Assembly (NCBI RefSeq): GCF_009711525.1
Contig: NZ_SMLV01000434.1
Span: 1-64,000 of the forward strand
Length of the DNA: 64,000 bases
Reading direction: 5' to 3'
Source of the DNA: Fulvivirga lutimaris
GTDB lineage: Bacteria; Bacteroidota; Bacteroidia; Cytophagales; Cyclobacteriaceae
Within the stretch, counting starts at the first letter, position 1, and the number at the start of each line of letters is the position of its first letter. Positions 9,623 to 17,942 of the stretch are shown here, piece after piece. Under the pieces are notes generated by a model. That model was not told the origin of the DNA. It did not search any database and saw only the letters and a list, made by a program, of their open reading frames with translations. A program made the position numbers and the translations under genes.

Positions 9623-9732
9623 GTGGAGGAGCTATTATATCAATGATTTTTATAGTAGGAGTAGTTGTAGGCGGCTTCCTTTATTTCTTGAGACTTGCTA
9701 TGAAAAACGAAAAGTCAAAGAAGGTTGATTAA
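9619..9732 (+). CDS. MetS-like small subunit of the NSS symporter
   Basis: A 37-residue protein too short for usual gene finders. Its ATG overlaps the symporter's TGA (ATGA at 9619-9622), the classic sign of translational coupling. It has a short polar start (MSGGA), one transmembrane helix with small residues (IISMIFIVGVVVGG) and a Lys-rich tail (KNEKSKKVD). This matches the layout of MetS small subunits, which are needed with MetP-type NSS transporters. Its stop overlaps the stop of the convergent gene at 9729. Identification rests on size, topology and position, not on a database match. Confidence 0.8.
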   Translation: MSGGAIISMIFIVGVVVGGFLYFLRLAMKNEKSKKVD

Positions 9733-10568
9733 AAACCACTAACAACTACGGCTAGTTTATCGCCTTGTGGGCTAACGGCTAATCTTGAAATTCCAGATAG
9801 GCCAAATTCTTTTAAATCAGCAATTGGCATCCAGCCCTTTTCATTATCATATTGGTGGAGGACATCGCCCTGGCCCATAATCATTATACTTTCTGGTGTC
9901 CAGGCTAAATCTTCAGATCCTTCCAGGGCATCAGCTATTTTAACCTTAATACCTGTTTTTGGATCTATAGAGTTGATAGCAAAAGGTGAAGTCTTTTTAC
10001 TCACATAACTGATCAAAGGCTTATTTGGAATATTAAGCAGGCACCTTCCAATATTATCATCCATAATTTCATTGGTCTTTTTCTTTAAGTTGTACTTTCT
10101 CAAAGTAAAGGTGTCACCCAAAACAAAAAGTAATACCGTATTGGCGTCAGCCCAGCAATGGTAGCCAACTACCAAATCATCTATCAAGACTACAGGTTCC
10201 TTTTTATTAGGTAAATATTTCACCAAATATTGCATGCTGTCATATATGCAGCTAAAGGATTTTTCTCCATATACAGGTGTTGGTGAGTATTCATTTGCCC
10301 TTGTGTTGATTAGGTACTCATTGGTTTTCTTATCAAAATCATAAAGCGCGACATCGGTCTGACCATCTTGGGTGCTGGTGTACATTAAATTGCTCTCAGG
10401 AGTAAAATGAGGCTGATTATCATAACCTTCATTTTTATTAGAAACGTTAATAGGATTGCTTACCTCGTACTTCCCATTGGTGGAATTGAGGTCAAAAACA
10501 TAAACTTCAGTGTCTGGCTGAGCCAGAGCAGCGGTGGTGGCAAATAGTAGTAAAATGATTAATCTCAT
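9729..10568 (-). CDS. Exported TolB-like propeller protein
   Basis: This 279-residue protein has a signal peptide (MRLIILLLFATTAALAQ). The mature part has repeated beta strands of the WD40-like/TolB type, such as NQPHFTPESNLMYTSTQDG and later LAWTPES and LAVSPQGDKLA. Such PD40 propellers act in the periplasm, usually as binding scaffolds. Three to five blades seem present, so the propeller may be partial or divergent. It converges on the symporter operon with overlapping stop codons. No enzymatic motif was found. Confidence 0.75.
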   Translation of the reverse strand: MRLIILLLFATTAALAQPDTEVYVFDLNSTNGKYEVSNPINVSNKNEGYDNQPHFTPESNLMYTSTQDGQTDVALYDFDKKTNEYLINTRANEYSPTPVYGEKSFSCIYDSMQYLVKYLPNKKEPVVLIDDLVVGYHCWADANTVLLFVLGDTFTLRKYNLKKKTNEIMDDNIGRCLLNIPNKPLISYVSKKTSPFAINSIDPKTGIKVKIADALEGSEDLAWTPESIMIMGQGDVLHQYDNEKGWMPIADLKEFGLSGISRLAVSPQGDKLAVVVSGF

Positions 10569-10599
10569 AAGGCAAGATAATCACTTTAATATAAATGGG

Positions 10600-10803
10600 C
10601 TAAACTTTTACGCCAACAACTCTGAATGGCAGCAATAATATTGCTTTAATCAACTCAAACAGAGCATTTATTGATACGCCTACAAGTCTGAAAGGAATTG
10701 AAATTATCCAGATGATGGGGTAAAGGAAAATAGCAAGAATAGCTATTGGCCAACACAGCACAAATAGTAAACACCAAAGCAAAAAGGACATTAAAAATCT
10801 CAT
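10600..10803 (-). CDS. Small membrane protein, two helices
   Basis: A 67-residue, very hydrophobic protein with aromatic and Pro residues. The first helix is about 3-34 (two adjacent hydrophobic stretches) and an amphipathic or re-entrant second part is 36-62, with a repeated motif (IPFRLVGVS and LPFRVVGVK). This internal repeat supports a real protein over the overlapping frame at 10655-10840, which has no such pattern. It lies 31 bases from the propeller gene on the same strand. Function unknown. Confidence 0.6.
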   Translation of the reverse strand: MRFLMSFLLWCLLFVLCWPIAILAIFLYPIIWIISIPFRLVGVSINALFELIKAILLLPFRVVGVKV

Positions 10804-10981
10804 GATTGTATGAACGAAAAACCCGCTTTAAGGTTGACATAATAAGCAGCCATAAAGGTAGTTATTGAATGTATCTTTTGAAGATGCCAAATTTTGAAGA
10901 TGCAACTGCTAATTAGAGATGTCATAAATAGGCATTTAAGGCCAAACCAATTACATTTGAGACTTATTGTTAGTGAAGGAG

Positions 10982-13084
10982 ATGAGATATTTTTTACGCG
11001 GATTAGTACTGATTTTAATCACCGCTGTTTCTGTTGCCCAGTCAAAGGATTTTCAACTTATATACAAGAATGGTAAGGTAGGCCTGTCCGATGCCAATGG
11101 AAATGTTATTATTCCTGCTGAATATGAAAAGCTAGGATGGAGCACGGGAAATGAGGAGCCACAGTCTAATACTATTGGGTATAAAAAAGGTGAATTGTGG
11201 GGTTTGTTGACACTTAACAATCAAAGAATAACAGAGGCAGAATACACCAGTTTATATCCAGCCAAAGGTGGATTTTATATTGCCTCAGTTCGAGGAAAAG
11301 TTAGTCATAACGATTTTTTAGGAGTTATTACCAATCAGGGAAAAATCATTATTCCATTTAAATACAATGCCATAAAAGTGGTAGACCTTAGGGCTGTCGT
11401 TGGAATTAAATATGGAAGACAATACAAGTTTGGTGTTGTTGATATGACCGATAAGTCAATCATTCCAGTAGAATATAAGGAGATAATCAGCCTCGGCCAG
11501 TTAAGGTTTGCAGTCAAAAACTTTGAGAACAAAACGGCCATTTTTTCCGATGCCGGAAAGCCCATGGTAGATTTTGTGTTGGATAGCATTTCCAATTATC
11601 GGAATGGGCATGCTATTATTTATGCCAATCATCAATTAGGTGTGGTAGATAATAATGGTCAGATAATAGAAGAACCACAGTATCAGGATGTGCTCTTGGA
11701 TGATGATTTGCAAGTAAAGGGATTTGACGAATGGCAAGTGCTCAAAGCAGGTAAAGCTTCATCATCAATGTACTATGATCATATAAGGCCATTTGGAGAA
11801 CAGAATTATAAAGTGGGAGCTAATGGAAAAAGCTGGGTAATTAGTAAGGATAATGAACCTCTTACACCACAGAGGTTTACCTATATAGATGAACCGGTGA
11901 ATGGTAAAATGTTATTCAGGTATCATAATAAATGGGGTATTATCAATAGCGATGGTGAAATATTTATGAAGCCGAAGTATGATTCCCTGATCCTTAATAA
12001 GGATGTTATTTATGCTAAAAGTAAAGGCAATTGGTCATTATTCGACTTTCATGGCGTGCAAAAATCCAATACCAATTATGAAGAGATTGGAAAACGTACG
12101 GGCTATTACTATCCTGTGAAAAAGAAGAACCACTGGGGCTTTATTGATAGGTCAGGGGAAGAAATTATTCATTGTGTGTATGATCAGGTGGGTGAGATCA
12201 TCAATAACATGGTGGTGGTGAGATTTCATGGTGAATATGGCATTCTCGATAAAATGGGCGAATGGGTTGTTTTACCTCAAAGGGGGAGACTCACGATTAT
12301 CAATGATGACTATTACCTTATTAAATCTGGAAAGTTAAGCACATTGAAAAGCTATGATGATGAGACCATTTACTTTACAGAAAATAAAGTGGATATTATG
12401 GAAGATCATTTGCTTGAGCATTTATCTGATGGAGGATTATGGAAAATTGATTTTAATGGAAGAATAGTAAACCGGGATATTCCGCAACAGCGTTTTGAAG
12501 AAATCAGGTCTTCAGGAGCTGGTTTATTTGCAGTTAAGTATCAGGGCCGGTTTGGTTTTGTTGATAATCAGAACAGGCTCATAATAGCCAATAGATATGA
12601 AAATGTGGGCGACTTTGGTGATGGTCTAATTGCTGTTAAGTTGTTGGGAAAATGGGGTTATATTGATAGATATGAAAAGATAATTATCCAACCCGTTTAT
12701 ACCGAGGTGAGCATCTTTAAAAATAATATGGCCATTGTAAAAGCACCATCAGGATATGGAATAATAGATAAGGAAGGCAAAAAGCTTACTCCTCAAAACT
12801 TTGATGAAATTACGGTCCTGCCATCTGGTAGATTCCTCGTTAAAAAACAGGGTAAGTATGGACTGCTGGATACCGAAGGAAGCTTTTTGATTAATGCTAA
12901 ATACGATATGCTTGAGGAGGTAAATGACATGTATGTCAAAGTAAGTCTTTTTAATAAATATGGTGTTCTTTCTAATAATGGGGTAGATGTTATTCCCATT
13001 ATGTATGACGACCTTTTTTATGATGCCAGGTTCGATGAATATCTCGTGATGAAAAAATCATCATGGGTAAAAGTAGCGCAATAA
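10982..13084 (+). CDS. Exported WG-repeat protein
   Basis: A protein of about 700 residues built almost wholly of WG repeats after a signal peptide (MRYFLRGLVLILITAVSVAQ). At least ten units of 40-60 residues are visible, for example KVGLSDANGNVII, KWGIINSDGEIFM, HWGFIDRSGEEII, RFGFVDNQNRLII, KWGYIDRYEKIII and KYGLLDTEGSFLI. I chose the ATG at 10982 over a TTG 15 bases upstream because it opens directly onto the signal peptide. WG repeats have no known catalytic role. It may be co-transcribed with the NfeD and FloA genes, since only 35 bases separate it from NfeD. Confidence 0.87.
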   Translation: MRYFLRGLVLILITAVSVAQSKDFQLIYKNGKVGLSDANGNVIIPAEYEKLGWSTGNEEPQSNTIGYKKGELWGLLTLNNQRITEAEYTSLYPAKGGFYIASVRGKVSHNDFLGVITNQGKIIIPFKYNAIKVVDLRAVVGIKYGRQYKFGVVDMTDKSIIPVEYKEIISLGQLRFAVKNFENKTAIFSDAGKPMVDFVLDSISNYRNGHAIIYANHQLGVVDNNGQIIEEPQYQDVLLDDDLQVKGFDEWQVLKAGKASSSMYYDHIRPFGEQNYKVGANGKSWVISKDNEPLTPQRFTYIDEPVNGKMLFRYHNKWGIINSDGEIFMKPKYDSLILNKDVIYAKSKGNWSLFDFHGVQKSNTNYEEIGKRTGYYYPVKKKNHWGFIDRSGEEIIHCVYDQVGEIINNMVVVRFHGEYGILDKMGEWVVLPQRGRLTIINDDYYLIKSGKLSTLKSYDDETIYFTENKVDIMEDHLLEHLSDGGLWKIDFNGRIVNRDIPQQRFEEIRSSGAGLFAVKYQGRFGFVDNQNRLIIANRYENVGDFGDGLIAVKLLGKWGYIDRYEKIIIQPVYTEVSIFKNNMAIVKAPSGYGIIDKEGKKLTPQNFDEITVLPSGRFLVKKQGKYGLLDTEGSFLINAKYDMLEEVNDMYVKVSLFNKYGVLSNNGVDVIPIMYDDLFYDARFDEYLVMKKSSWVKVAQ

Positions 13085-13119
13085 TATTTTTAGTAGCTTT
13101 AGGCTTTACTTAAAAACAT

Positions 13120-13590
13120 ATGTCAGCCTGGACCACAGTTATTTTTCTTGTTATTTCCGGATTTGTCCTTCTTATTGTTGAAGTACTATTTGTGCCGGGC
13201 ACTACAGTAGTTGGTATATTAGGATTGATTGCCACGGTATTGGGCATTTACCTAAGTTTTGACTATTTCGGAAGTGAAGTAGGGTGGTGGTTTACACTGG
13301 GGTCAACTATGTTTTTTGGGCTTGCGATTTATATTAGCTTCAGGAACAAGACATGGGAAAAGCTGGCACTAAAAGATACCAATGTTGGCAAAGTGAATGA
13401 AGGGCTCACCGATAGCCTGACTGTAGGAGATAAAGGGATGGCTATTTCTACTTTAAAGCCTATAGGCAAGGCAGAGCTTAATGATAAAGAATACGAAGTA
13501 AGAACCACGGGTTCTTATGTGGATTCTGGCACAACTGTGCAGATAATAAAAATTGAAAAAAATAATATAATAGTAGAACCAATCAACTAA
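13120..13590 (+). CDS. NfeD-like membrane protein
   Basis: A 156-residue short-form NfeD protein. Two or three transmembrane helices lie in the first 75 residues (hydrophobic 7-27, 30-50, 54-72, with [16 protein letters not shown]). The C-terminal OB-fold domain contains [18 protein letters not shown] and ends in IIVEPIN. NfeD proteins are encoded beside SPFH-family proteins and are thought to work with them in membrane microdomains. Here FloA starts 5 bases downstream, so the pair is almost certainly co-translated. Confidence 0.9.
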   Translation: MSAWTTVIFLVISGFVLLIVEVLFVPGTTVVGILGLIATVLGIYLSFDYFGSEVGWWFTLGSTMFFGLAIYISFRNKTWEKLALKDTNVGKVNEGLTDSLTVGDKGMAISTLKPIGKAELNDKEYEVRTTGSYVDSGTTVQIIKIEKNNIIVEPIN

Positions 13591-13595
13591 AACTA

Positions 13596-14588
13596 ATGGA
13601 AGAATTCGGATTAATTGCGATTATTTTTCTGGGCATAATAGGCTTTTTTATATTCATCTATTTTATCCCAGTAGGGCTATGGATTACAGCCCGTTTCTCA
13701 AATGTTAATGTAGGCTTATTTGAGCTTATGTTCATGAGAATACGAAAAGTGCCACCAGGAGTAGTTGTAAATTCAATGATTACAGCTACTAAAGCGGGAC
13801 TTATTGTTAGTACAAAAGAATTAGAAACTCACTACTTGGCTGGTGGTCATGTGCCTTCAGTTATTAAGGCATTGATTTCTGCTGACAAGGCGAATATCAA
13901 CTTGACTTTTAAACAGGCTACGGCTATTGACCTTGCAGGTCGTGATGTATTTGAGGCGGTGCAGATATCTGTAAACCCAAAGGTGATAACCACACCTAAA
14001 GTAGCAGCTGTTGCCGCTGATGGTATTCAGCTGATTGCTATTGCAAGAGTAACCGTAAGAGCTAATATCCAGCAGTTGGTTGGTGGTGCCGGAGAAGATA
14101 CTATTCTTGCCAGAGTTGGTGAAGGTATTGTAACTTCTATTGGTTCTGCAGAGTCACACAAAAATGTATTAGAGAATCCTGATAAAATTTCTAAGCTGGT
14201 ATTGCAAAGAGGTCTGGACGCAGGTACTGCATTTGAGATACTCTCAATTGATATTGCGGATGTAGATGTGGGTGCTAATATTGGAGCGAAACTTCAAACC
14301 GATCAGGCTAGTGCTGATCTTAAAGTGGCGGAGGCTAAGGCTGAAGAGCGTAGAGCCATGGCTGTAGCAGTAGAGCAAGAGATGAAGGCGAAAGCACAGG
14401 AGGCAAGAGCAAAAGTAATTGAAGCTGAGGCTGAAGTGCCAAAAGCTATGGCCGAAGCCTTTAGACAGGGTAATCTGGGCATCATGGATTACTACAAAAT
14501 GGATAATATCCAGGCTGATACTGATATGCGAGAGTCTATCGCAAAACCTGGAAAAGGATCTTCTAAATCGAAAGGTAAGGGAGAGTAA
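13596..14588 (+). CDS. floA: Flotillin-like protein FloA
   Basis: This 330-residue SPFH protein matches the FloA (YqfA/UPF0365) family in length and layout. An N-terminal membrane helix (7-27) precedes an SPFH core (about 35-230; MRIRKVPP and [14 protein letters not shown]). A C-terminal coiled region rich in Glu-Ala repeats ([12 protein letters not shown]) forms oligomers. FloA organises functional membrane microdomains and scaffolds envelope enzymes. It is preceded by NfeD, its usual partner, and followed by a strong terminator. Confidence 0.95.
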   Translation: MEEFGLIAIIFLGIIGFFIFIYFIPVGLWITARFSNVNVGLFELMFMRIRKVPPGVVVNSMITATKAGLIVSTKELETHYLAGGHVPSVIKALISADKANINLTFKQATAIDLAGRDVFEAVQISVNPKVITTPKVAAVAADGIQLIAIARVTVRANIQQLVGGAGEDTILARVGEGIVTSIGSAESHKNVLENPDKISKLVLQRGLDAGTAFEILSIDIADVDVGANIGAKLQTDQASADLKVAEAKAEERRAMAVAVEQEMKAKAQEARAKVIEAEAEVPKAMAEAFRQGNLGIMDYYKMDNIQADTDMRESIAKPGKGSSKSKGKGE

Positions 14589-14608
14589 TAAAGCTTAATT
14601 GATGATAA

Positions 14609-14634
14609 GAAAGGCGCCTCATGGGCGCCTTTCT
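14609..14634 (+). terminator. Terminator of the nfeD-floA unit
   Basis: A strong GC-rich hairpin (AGAAAGGCGCC/GGCGCCTTTCT, short loop) begins 20 bases after the floA stop. Its T-run is short, but the stem is nearly self-complementary, so it could act in both directions. It lies just before the start of the gene at 14671. Confidence 0.7.
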
Positions 14635-14670
14635 ATGTTTTACAAAAGTATTATTAGTATTCTAGATCAC

Positions 14671-15012
14671 ATGTCGGGCAAGAGAAGTTCTTTTATTAAG
14701 AAATATGGGTATTTACTGATCTTGTTAATCATCGCAATTCTGTTGTCTTGGGGGTTTTATGATCAAAAAACACACACGCTTTCGCTGGAAGGACATTCTA
14801 AATACGTGATTGGGACAGTAATTGGGAAACAGCATCGAAAAAGTAGAGGTGATTGGGCTAAATACCAGTATTTAATTAATGGTGAAAAACACACCGGAAG
14901 TCAGAAGATAAACGTCAATGTTGAAATTGAAATTGGAGATAAGTTTAAGGTAAAGTATGATTCATTGGATCCAGATAATTCAGAAATGATATTTCTAGAA
15001 CCAATGAAATAG
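14671..15012 (+). CDS. Hypothetical single-pass membrane protein
   Basis: A protein of about 113 residues with a basic start (MSGKRSSFIKKYG), one transmembrane helix (LLILLIIAILLSW) and a beta-rich soluble part (VIGTVIGKQHRKSRG, YLINGEKHTGS, VEIEIGDKFKVKY). The soluble part resembles DUF3592-like domains, though I am not certain. ATGs further upstream (14599, 14635) lie within or at the edge of the floA terminator hairpin, so I took the ATG that opens directly onto the basic residues and helix. Function unknown. Confidence 0.65.
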   Translation: MSGKRSSFIKKYGYLLILLIIAILLSWGFYDQKTHTLSLEGHSKYVIGTVIGKQHRKSRGDWAKYQYLINGEKHTGSQKINVNVEIEIGDKFKVKYDSLDPDNSEMIFLEPMK

Positions 15013-15037
15013 CTAATTACAGGATGCTTGTCAAATA

Positions 15038-15418
15038 TTAGGCTTTTGGCCAATGTAAAATCTTACTCCTCATCACGGTAGCAATTGACAAAGCCCTGAT
15101 CTTAATTTGCTCTGCATTGTTGCCCTTAAATAACTCATCTACCGTTGTATTGAATACCTCAAGCCAGACTTGAAAGTGTTGTTCGGTTAAGGCATGTTGC
15201 TCATTCAGGTCTTGATGAACAGCCAGCACATTGCCCTTGTATATTGTCTTTTGAAAAAGAGTACTCTCCCAAAAATCGCAGATAATGGGCAGGTGTTTTT
15301 TCAAATTCAACTTGGCTACATCGGTAAATAGAAAACCAATGTCTTTATTATTTATCACCTTTTGATAGAAGGAATCCATTAGTGACTCTATATCCTTCCG
15401 GTTTGAAATGTCGCCCAT
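15038..15418 (-). CDS. Group III truncated haemoglobin
   Basis: A 126-residue globin of the 2-over-2 truncated type, group III. F17/Y18 fit the B9-B10 positions, W50 is in CDFWES, and H81 (LTEQHFQVWL) is the likely proximal haem ligand. H68 lies near the distal region. Group III globins bind oxygen or NO and are linked to NO or oxidative stress, but their reaction is poorly known. The gene is divergent from exonuclease III and shares a 72-base intergenic region containing an inverted repeat. Confidence 0.9.
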   Translation of the reverse strand: MGDISNRKDIESLMDSFYQKVINNKDIGFLFTDVAKLNLKKHLPIICDFWESTLFQKTIYKGNVLAVHQDLNEQHALTEQHFQVWLEVFNTTVDELFKGNNAEQIKIRALSIATVMRSKILHWPKA

Positions 15419-15436
15419 TAATTATTTGTCTTAAAC

Positions 15437-15464
15437 ATTGACAATATTACCTGATTGGGTCAAT
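15437..15464. promoter_or_regulatory. Inverted repeat between globin and exonuclease III
   Basis: ATTGAC and GTCAAT form a perfect 6-bp inverted repeat with a 16-base gap, inside the divergent region. The right arm runs into TCAATTTG, one mismatch from the -7 pattern for the plus-strand gene. It could be a regulator site, but short repeats arise easily in AT-rich DNA. Confidence 0.3.
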
Positions 15465-15490
15465 TTGCATGTAACCTAAAGTAAATAATC

Positions 15491-16258
15491 ATGAAAATAG
15501 TTTCCTGGAATGTGAATGGCATCCGAGCCATTATAAAGAAAGACTTTAAGAATAGTATTGATGCGTTAAGTCCTGATGTCTTTTGTCTTCAGGAAACTAA
15601 GGCGCCTTTAGAGGAGGCGCAAACTGCACTTCAGATATTTGATGATTATACAAGTTATGTTAATTACTCTAAGGCCAGAAAGGGCTATTCGGGCACAGCT
15701 ATTGTAACTAAGGAAAAGGTGGTGAATGTTACACATGACATTGGTATTGAGGAGCATGATCAGGAAGGGCGTGTGAATACTGCGGAATTTGAAAAATTCT
15801 TCTTGGTAAACGTATATACCCCAAACTCCGGAGCAGGCCTAAAACGTCTCGATTATCGCGAAGATTGGGATAAGCAATTTTTGCATTATTTAAAGAATTT
15901 AGAAAATAAGAAACCAGTAATTCTTTGCGGTGATCTTAATGTCGCACATCAGGAAATTGACATCGCCAGAGCGAAAGAAAACTACAATAAGTCAGCCGGG
16001 TACACTCAGCGAGAGATCGATGGCTTTGAAACTTATTTGGAAAACGGATTTGTAGATTCTTTTAGAAATATGCATCCAGATGAAGTAAAATACAGTTATT
16101 GGAATTATATGTTCAATGCAAGAAGCAGAAATGTTGGCTGGAGAATTGATTATTTCCTTGTAAATCAATCACTTATGGAGAAGGTGGAGGCCGCTGAAAT
16201 CCATAATGAATTTATGGGCTCTGATCATTGCCCAATTAGCATTACTATCAAAATATGA
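15491..16258 (+). CDS. xth: Exodeoxyribonuclease III
   Basis: A 255-residue AP endonuclease/3'-5' exonuclease of the ExoIII (EEP) fold. Visible catalytic motifs are WNVNGIR (N7), LQETK (metal-binding Glu at about 36), GDLNVAH (Asp/Asn pair), WRIDY and GSDHCP (catalytic Asp-His near the C-terminus). It cuts DNA at abasic sites in base-excision repair. It is a single-gene unit closed by a terminator at 16379. Confidence 0.95.
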   Translation: MKIVSWNVNGIRAIIKKDFKNSIDALSPDVFCLQETKAPLEEAQTALQIFDDYTSYVNYSKARKGYSGTAIVTKEKVVNVTHDIGIEEHDQEGRVNTAEFEKFFLVNVYTPNSGAGLKRLDYREDWDKQFLHYLKNLENKKPVILCGDLNVAHQEIDIARAKENYNKSAGYTQREIDGFETYLENGFVDSFRNMHPDEVKYSYWNYMFNARSRNVGWRIDYFLVNQSLMEKVEAAEIHNEFMGSDHCPISITIKI

Positions 16259-16378
16259 TTTTCGAGAAATAGTGTGATTACGCTACATGGCATAGAGAAT
16301 GACACTTTTTGGATTGTAGATTTTTTCTCACATATTGCGAAGTAAAATATTAATTCAACCTGTAAACCAAACCGAAAG

Positions 16379-16404
16379 GGCGTCCTAACCAGACGCCTTT
16401 TTTT
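16379..16404 (+). terminator. Terminator of exonuclease III
   Basis: The stem GGCGTC/GACGCC has a 7-base loop and is followed by seven T on the plus strand, 120 bases after the stop. Flanking AAA and TTT can extend the stem. The T-run touches the stop codon of the convergent DUF2461 gene. Confidence 0.85.
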
Positions 16405-17086
16405 ATACTATAGGTAATCCGTTAGCGTCTGTAGTCAGCACTTCGCTCATGTAATTGAAATAAGGACGTAGAAGCGCAAATCGCTCTGATACCTTTTGAG
16501 CAAAACCTTTACTATTTGCTTCTTCATCGCTAAAGTGGCTCACAAAGTAGAATTGCTTATACCTGATCAAATCAATGGCAGGGTGCTCTTTATCAAATCC
16601 TTTTGGGGCAGTTTTTAATTGTTCACCCTGAAGTTGTCCAAAATGCTTTTTGAACTGTTTGTCACTTAAGATTTGGCGCATTGGCTCTTGATCTTCAACT
16701 ATTTCTTCTCTAATTCTTTGAAGATCTTCTTTAGAAGGAGAAAAGAATCCTCCTCCTATCAATACATTGCCTGGCTCCAGGTGAAAATAGTAGCCACCGC
16801 GGAGCCATTTAGTTCCTCTTTTAAAAGACCCACTAAAATGGGTTTTGTAGGGTGATTTATCTTTAGAGAACCTGACATCCCTATAAATTCTGAAAAGTGA
16901 TTTTTTCCCTGACACTGTTTCAATGTCATCGTGTTTCTTCATCTCAGATAAGAGATCATCGGCAAATGAAATTACGGACTTATGCGCTGCGACATACTTG
17001 TCTTTATTTTCACCAAACCAATCTCTGTTGTTATTCTTTCTGAGGTTATTCAGGAACTTGAAGACGAATGGATCGATGGAACTCAT
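16403..17086 (-). CDS. DUF2461 family protein
   Basis: A 227-residue cytoplasmic protein of the DUF2461 (TIGR02453) family. The N-terminus has the family signature FLNNLRKNNNRDWFGENK. Later motifs are FRIYRDVRFSKDKSPYKTHF and GGYYFHLEPG. The biochemical role is unknown. Its ATG overlaps the TGA of the S1/P1 nuclease gene by 4 bases, so the two are translationally coupled. There is no transmembrane segment. Confidence 0.88.
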   Translation of the reverse strand: MSSIDPFVFKFLNNLRKNNNRDWFGENKDKYVAAHKSVISFADDLLSEMKKHDDIETVSGKKSLFRIYRDVRFSKDKSPYKTHFSGSFKRGTKWLRGGYYFHLEPGNVLIGGGFFSPSKEDLQRIREEIVEDQEPMRQILSDKQFKKHFGQLQGEQLKTAPKGFDKEHPAIDLIRYKQFYFVSHFSDEEANSKGFAQKVSERFALLRPYFNYMSEVLTTDANGLPIV

Positions 17087-17856
17087 GAATAGATATCATT
17101 AAGGATCCCCGCCAATCTTATACCGGCTTGCTGAAGTCTTTTTTCCACTGTTGGCCAGTTATCATACCTATATTGGTAGCCAAGTCTTTTGTTTTCTGGT
17201 AGATTGTAAACTTGCTTTCTTAAGTCCATCGATTCTTTTGCCCAGACAAGCACATCATCCTGTTGCCAAAGTTTGATAATGTTCGGATCGACATGATCTA
17301 TAGAAGAAGCCAATTCAGTATAGCTAAATTCTTTGCTTTGAATCATGTCTGAATCCCAAATCCTATGGAGGTTAGAATCTTCACCAAACCAGCTTACCTT
17401 GACGGCATTGCCTCCGATATCTTCACCTGTGCCTACGTGCAATGGCTGATGAATATCGCCTACAAGATGAACTAGTATTTTGAGATTCATAACCTCTTGC
17501 TCTTTGGTAAGCGTTCCCGATTTTAGTTCTTCTATAACTCTATTAATGGTCTGTATTACATCTCCATTTTCGTTCTTTTCGGTTTCTGCATAGGTTTTTC
17601 CTTCTGGAATAGTTACCCAATGCCAGTCACTCGCATGCCTGAAATCTGGATTAGATTTCTGATCGTCCATCCAAACGCTAATAATAGCAAGTGACTCATG
17701 AAAAAGTAGCTCTTTAAGCTTCTTTTTTGTTTTCTTTTTGAGGTGCTTCTGTGCCACTAGCCCAACAGTTCGGTGTCCAATTTGTCCCCATGAAAATGCT
17801 TGCTCAGCACTAAAAATTGTGATTAATAAAAATGCGATTACTCTAACTCTAATCAT
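17083..17856 (-). CDS. S1/P1-type nuclease, secreted
   Basis: A 257-residue zinc-dependent nuclease family protein. The signal peptide ends at S22, exposing W23 as the new N-terminus. In this family the N-terminal Trp is itself a zinc ligand. Other ligand motifs are H28 (GQIGHRT), the WMDD Asp, HASDWHWV, HLVGDIHQPLHVG and GGNAV. It probably degrades single-stranded RNA/DNA or 3'-nucleotides in the periplasm or outside the cell, feeding phosphate or nucleoside uptake. It is coupled to the DUF2461 gene. Confidence 0.92.
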   Translation of the reverse strand: MIRVRVIAFLLITIFSAEQAFSWGQIGHRTVGLVAQKHLKKKTKKKLKELLFHESLAIISVWMDDQKSNPDFRHASDWHWVTIPEGKTYAETEKNENGDVIQTINRVIEELKSGTLTKEQEVMNLKILVHLVGDIHQPLHVGTGEDIGGNAVKVSWFGEDSNLHRIWDSDMIQSKEFSYTELASSIDHVDPNIIKLWQQDDVLVWAKESMDLRKQVYNLPENKRLGYQYRYDNWPTVEKRLQQAGIRLAGILNDIYS

Positions 17857-17942
17857 GTCTTACTCTTTGAAAAGCTAAAAATATCAAAAACATTATTAAC
17901 GGTTGTTAATAAATAATGATGTGTATATAAAATTTGATTTTT

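Noticed and set aside
10655-10840. Alternative 61-residue frame overlapping the small membrane protein at 10600
   Set aside because: It lacks a signal or helical pattern, whereas the 10600-10803 frame has an internal repeat and a clean membrane profile.
10967-10981. TTG start with an AAGGAG run just before the ATG at 10982
   Set aside because: The AAGGAG directly abuts the ATG, too close to serve as a ribosome site, and the signal peptide begins at the ATG.
14599-14670. N-terminal extension of the gene at 14671
   Set aside because: It would translate through the floA terminator hairpin; the residues (KAPHGRL) are the coded hairpin.
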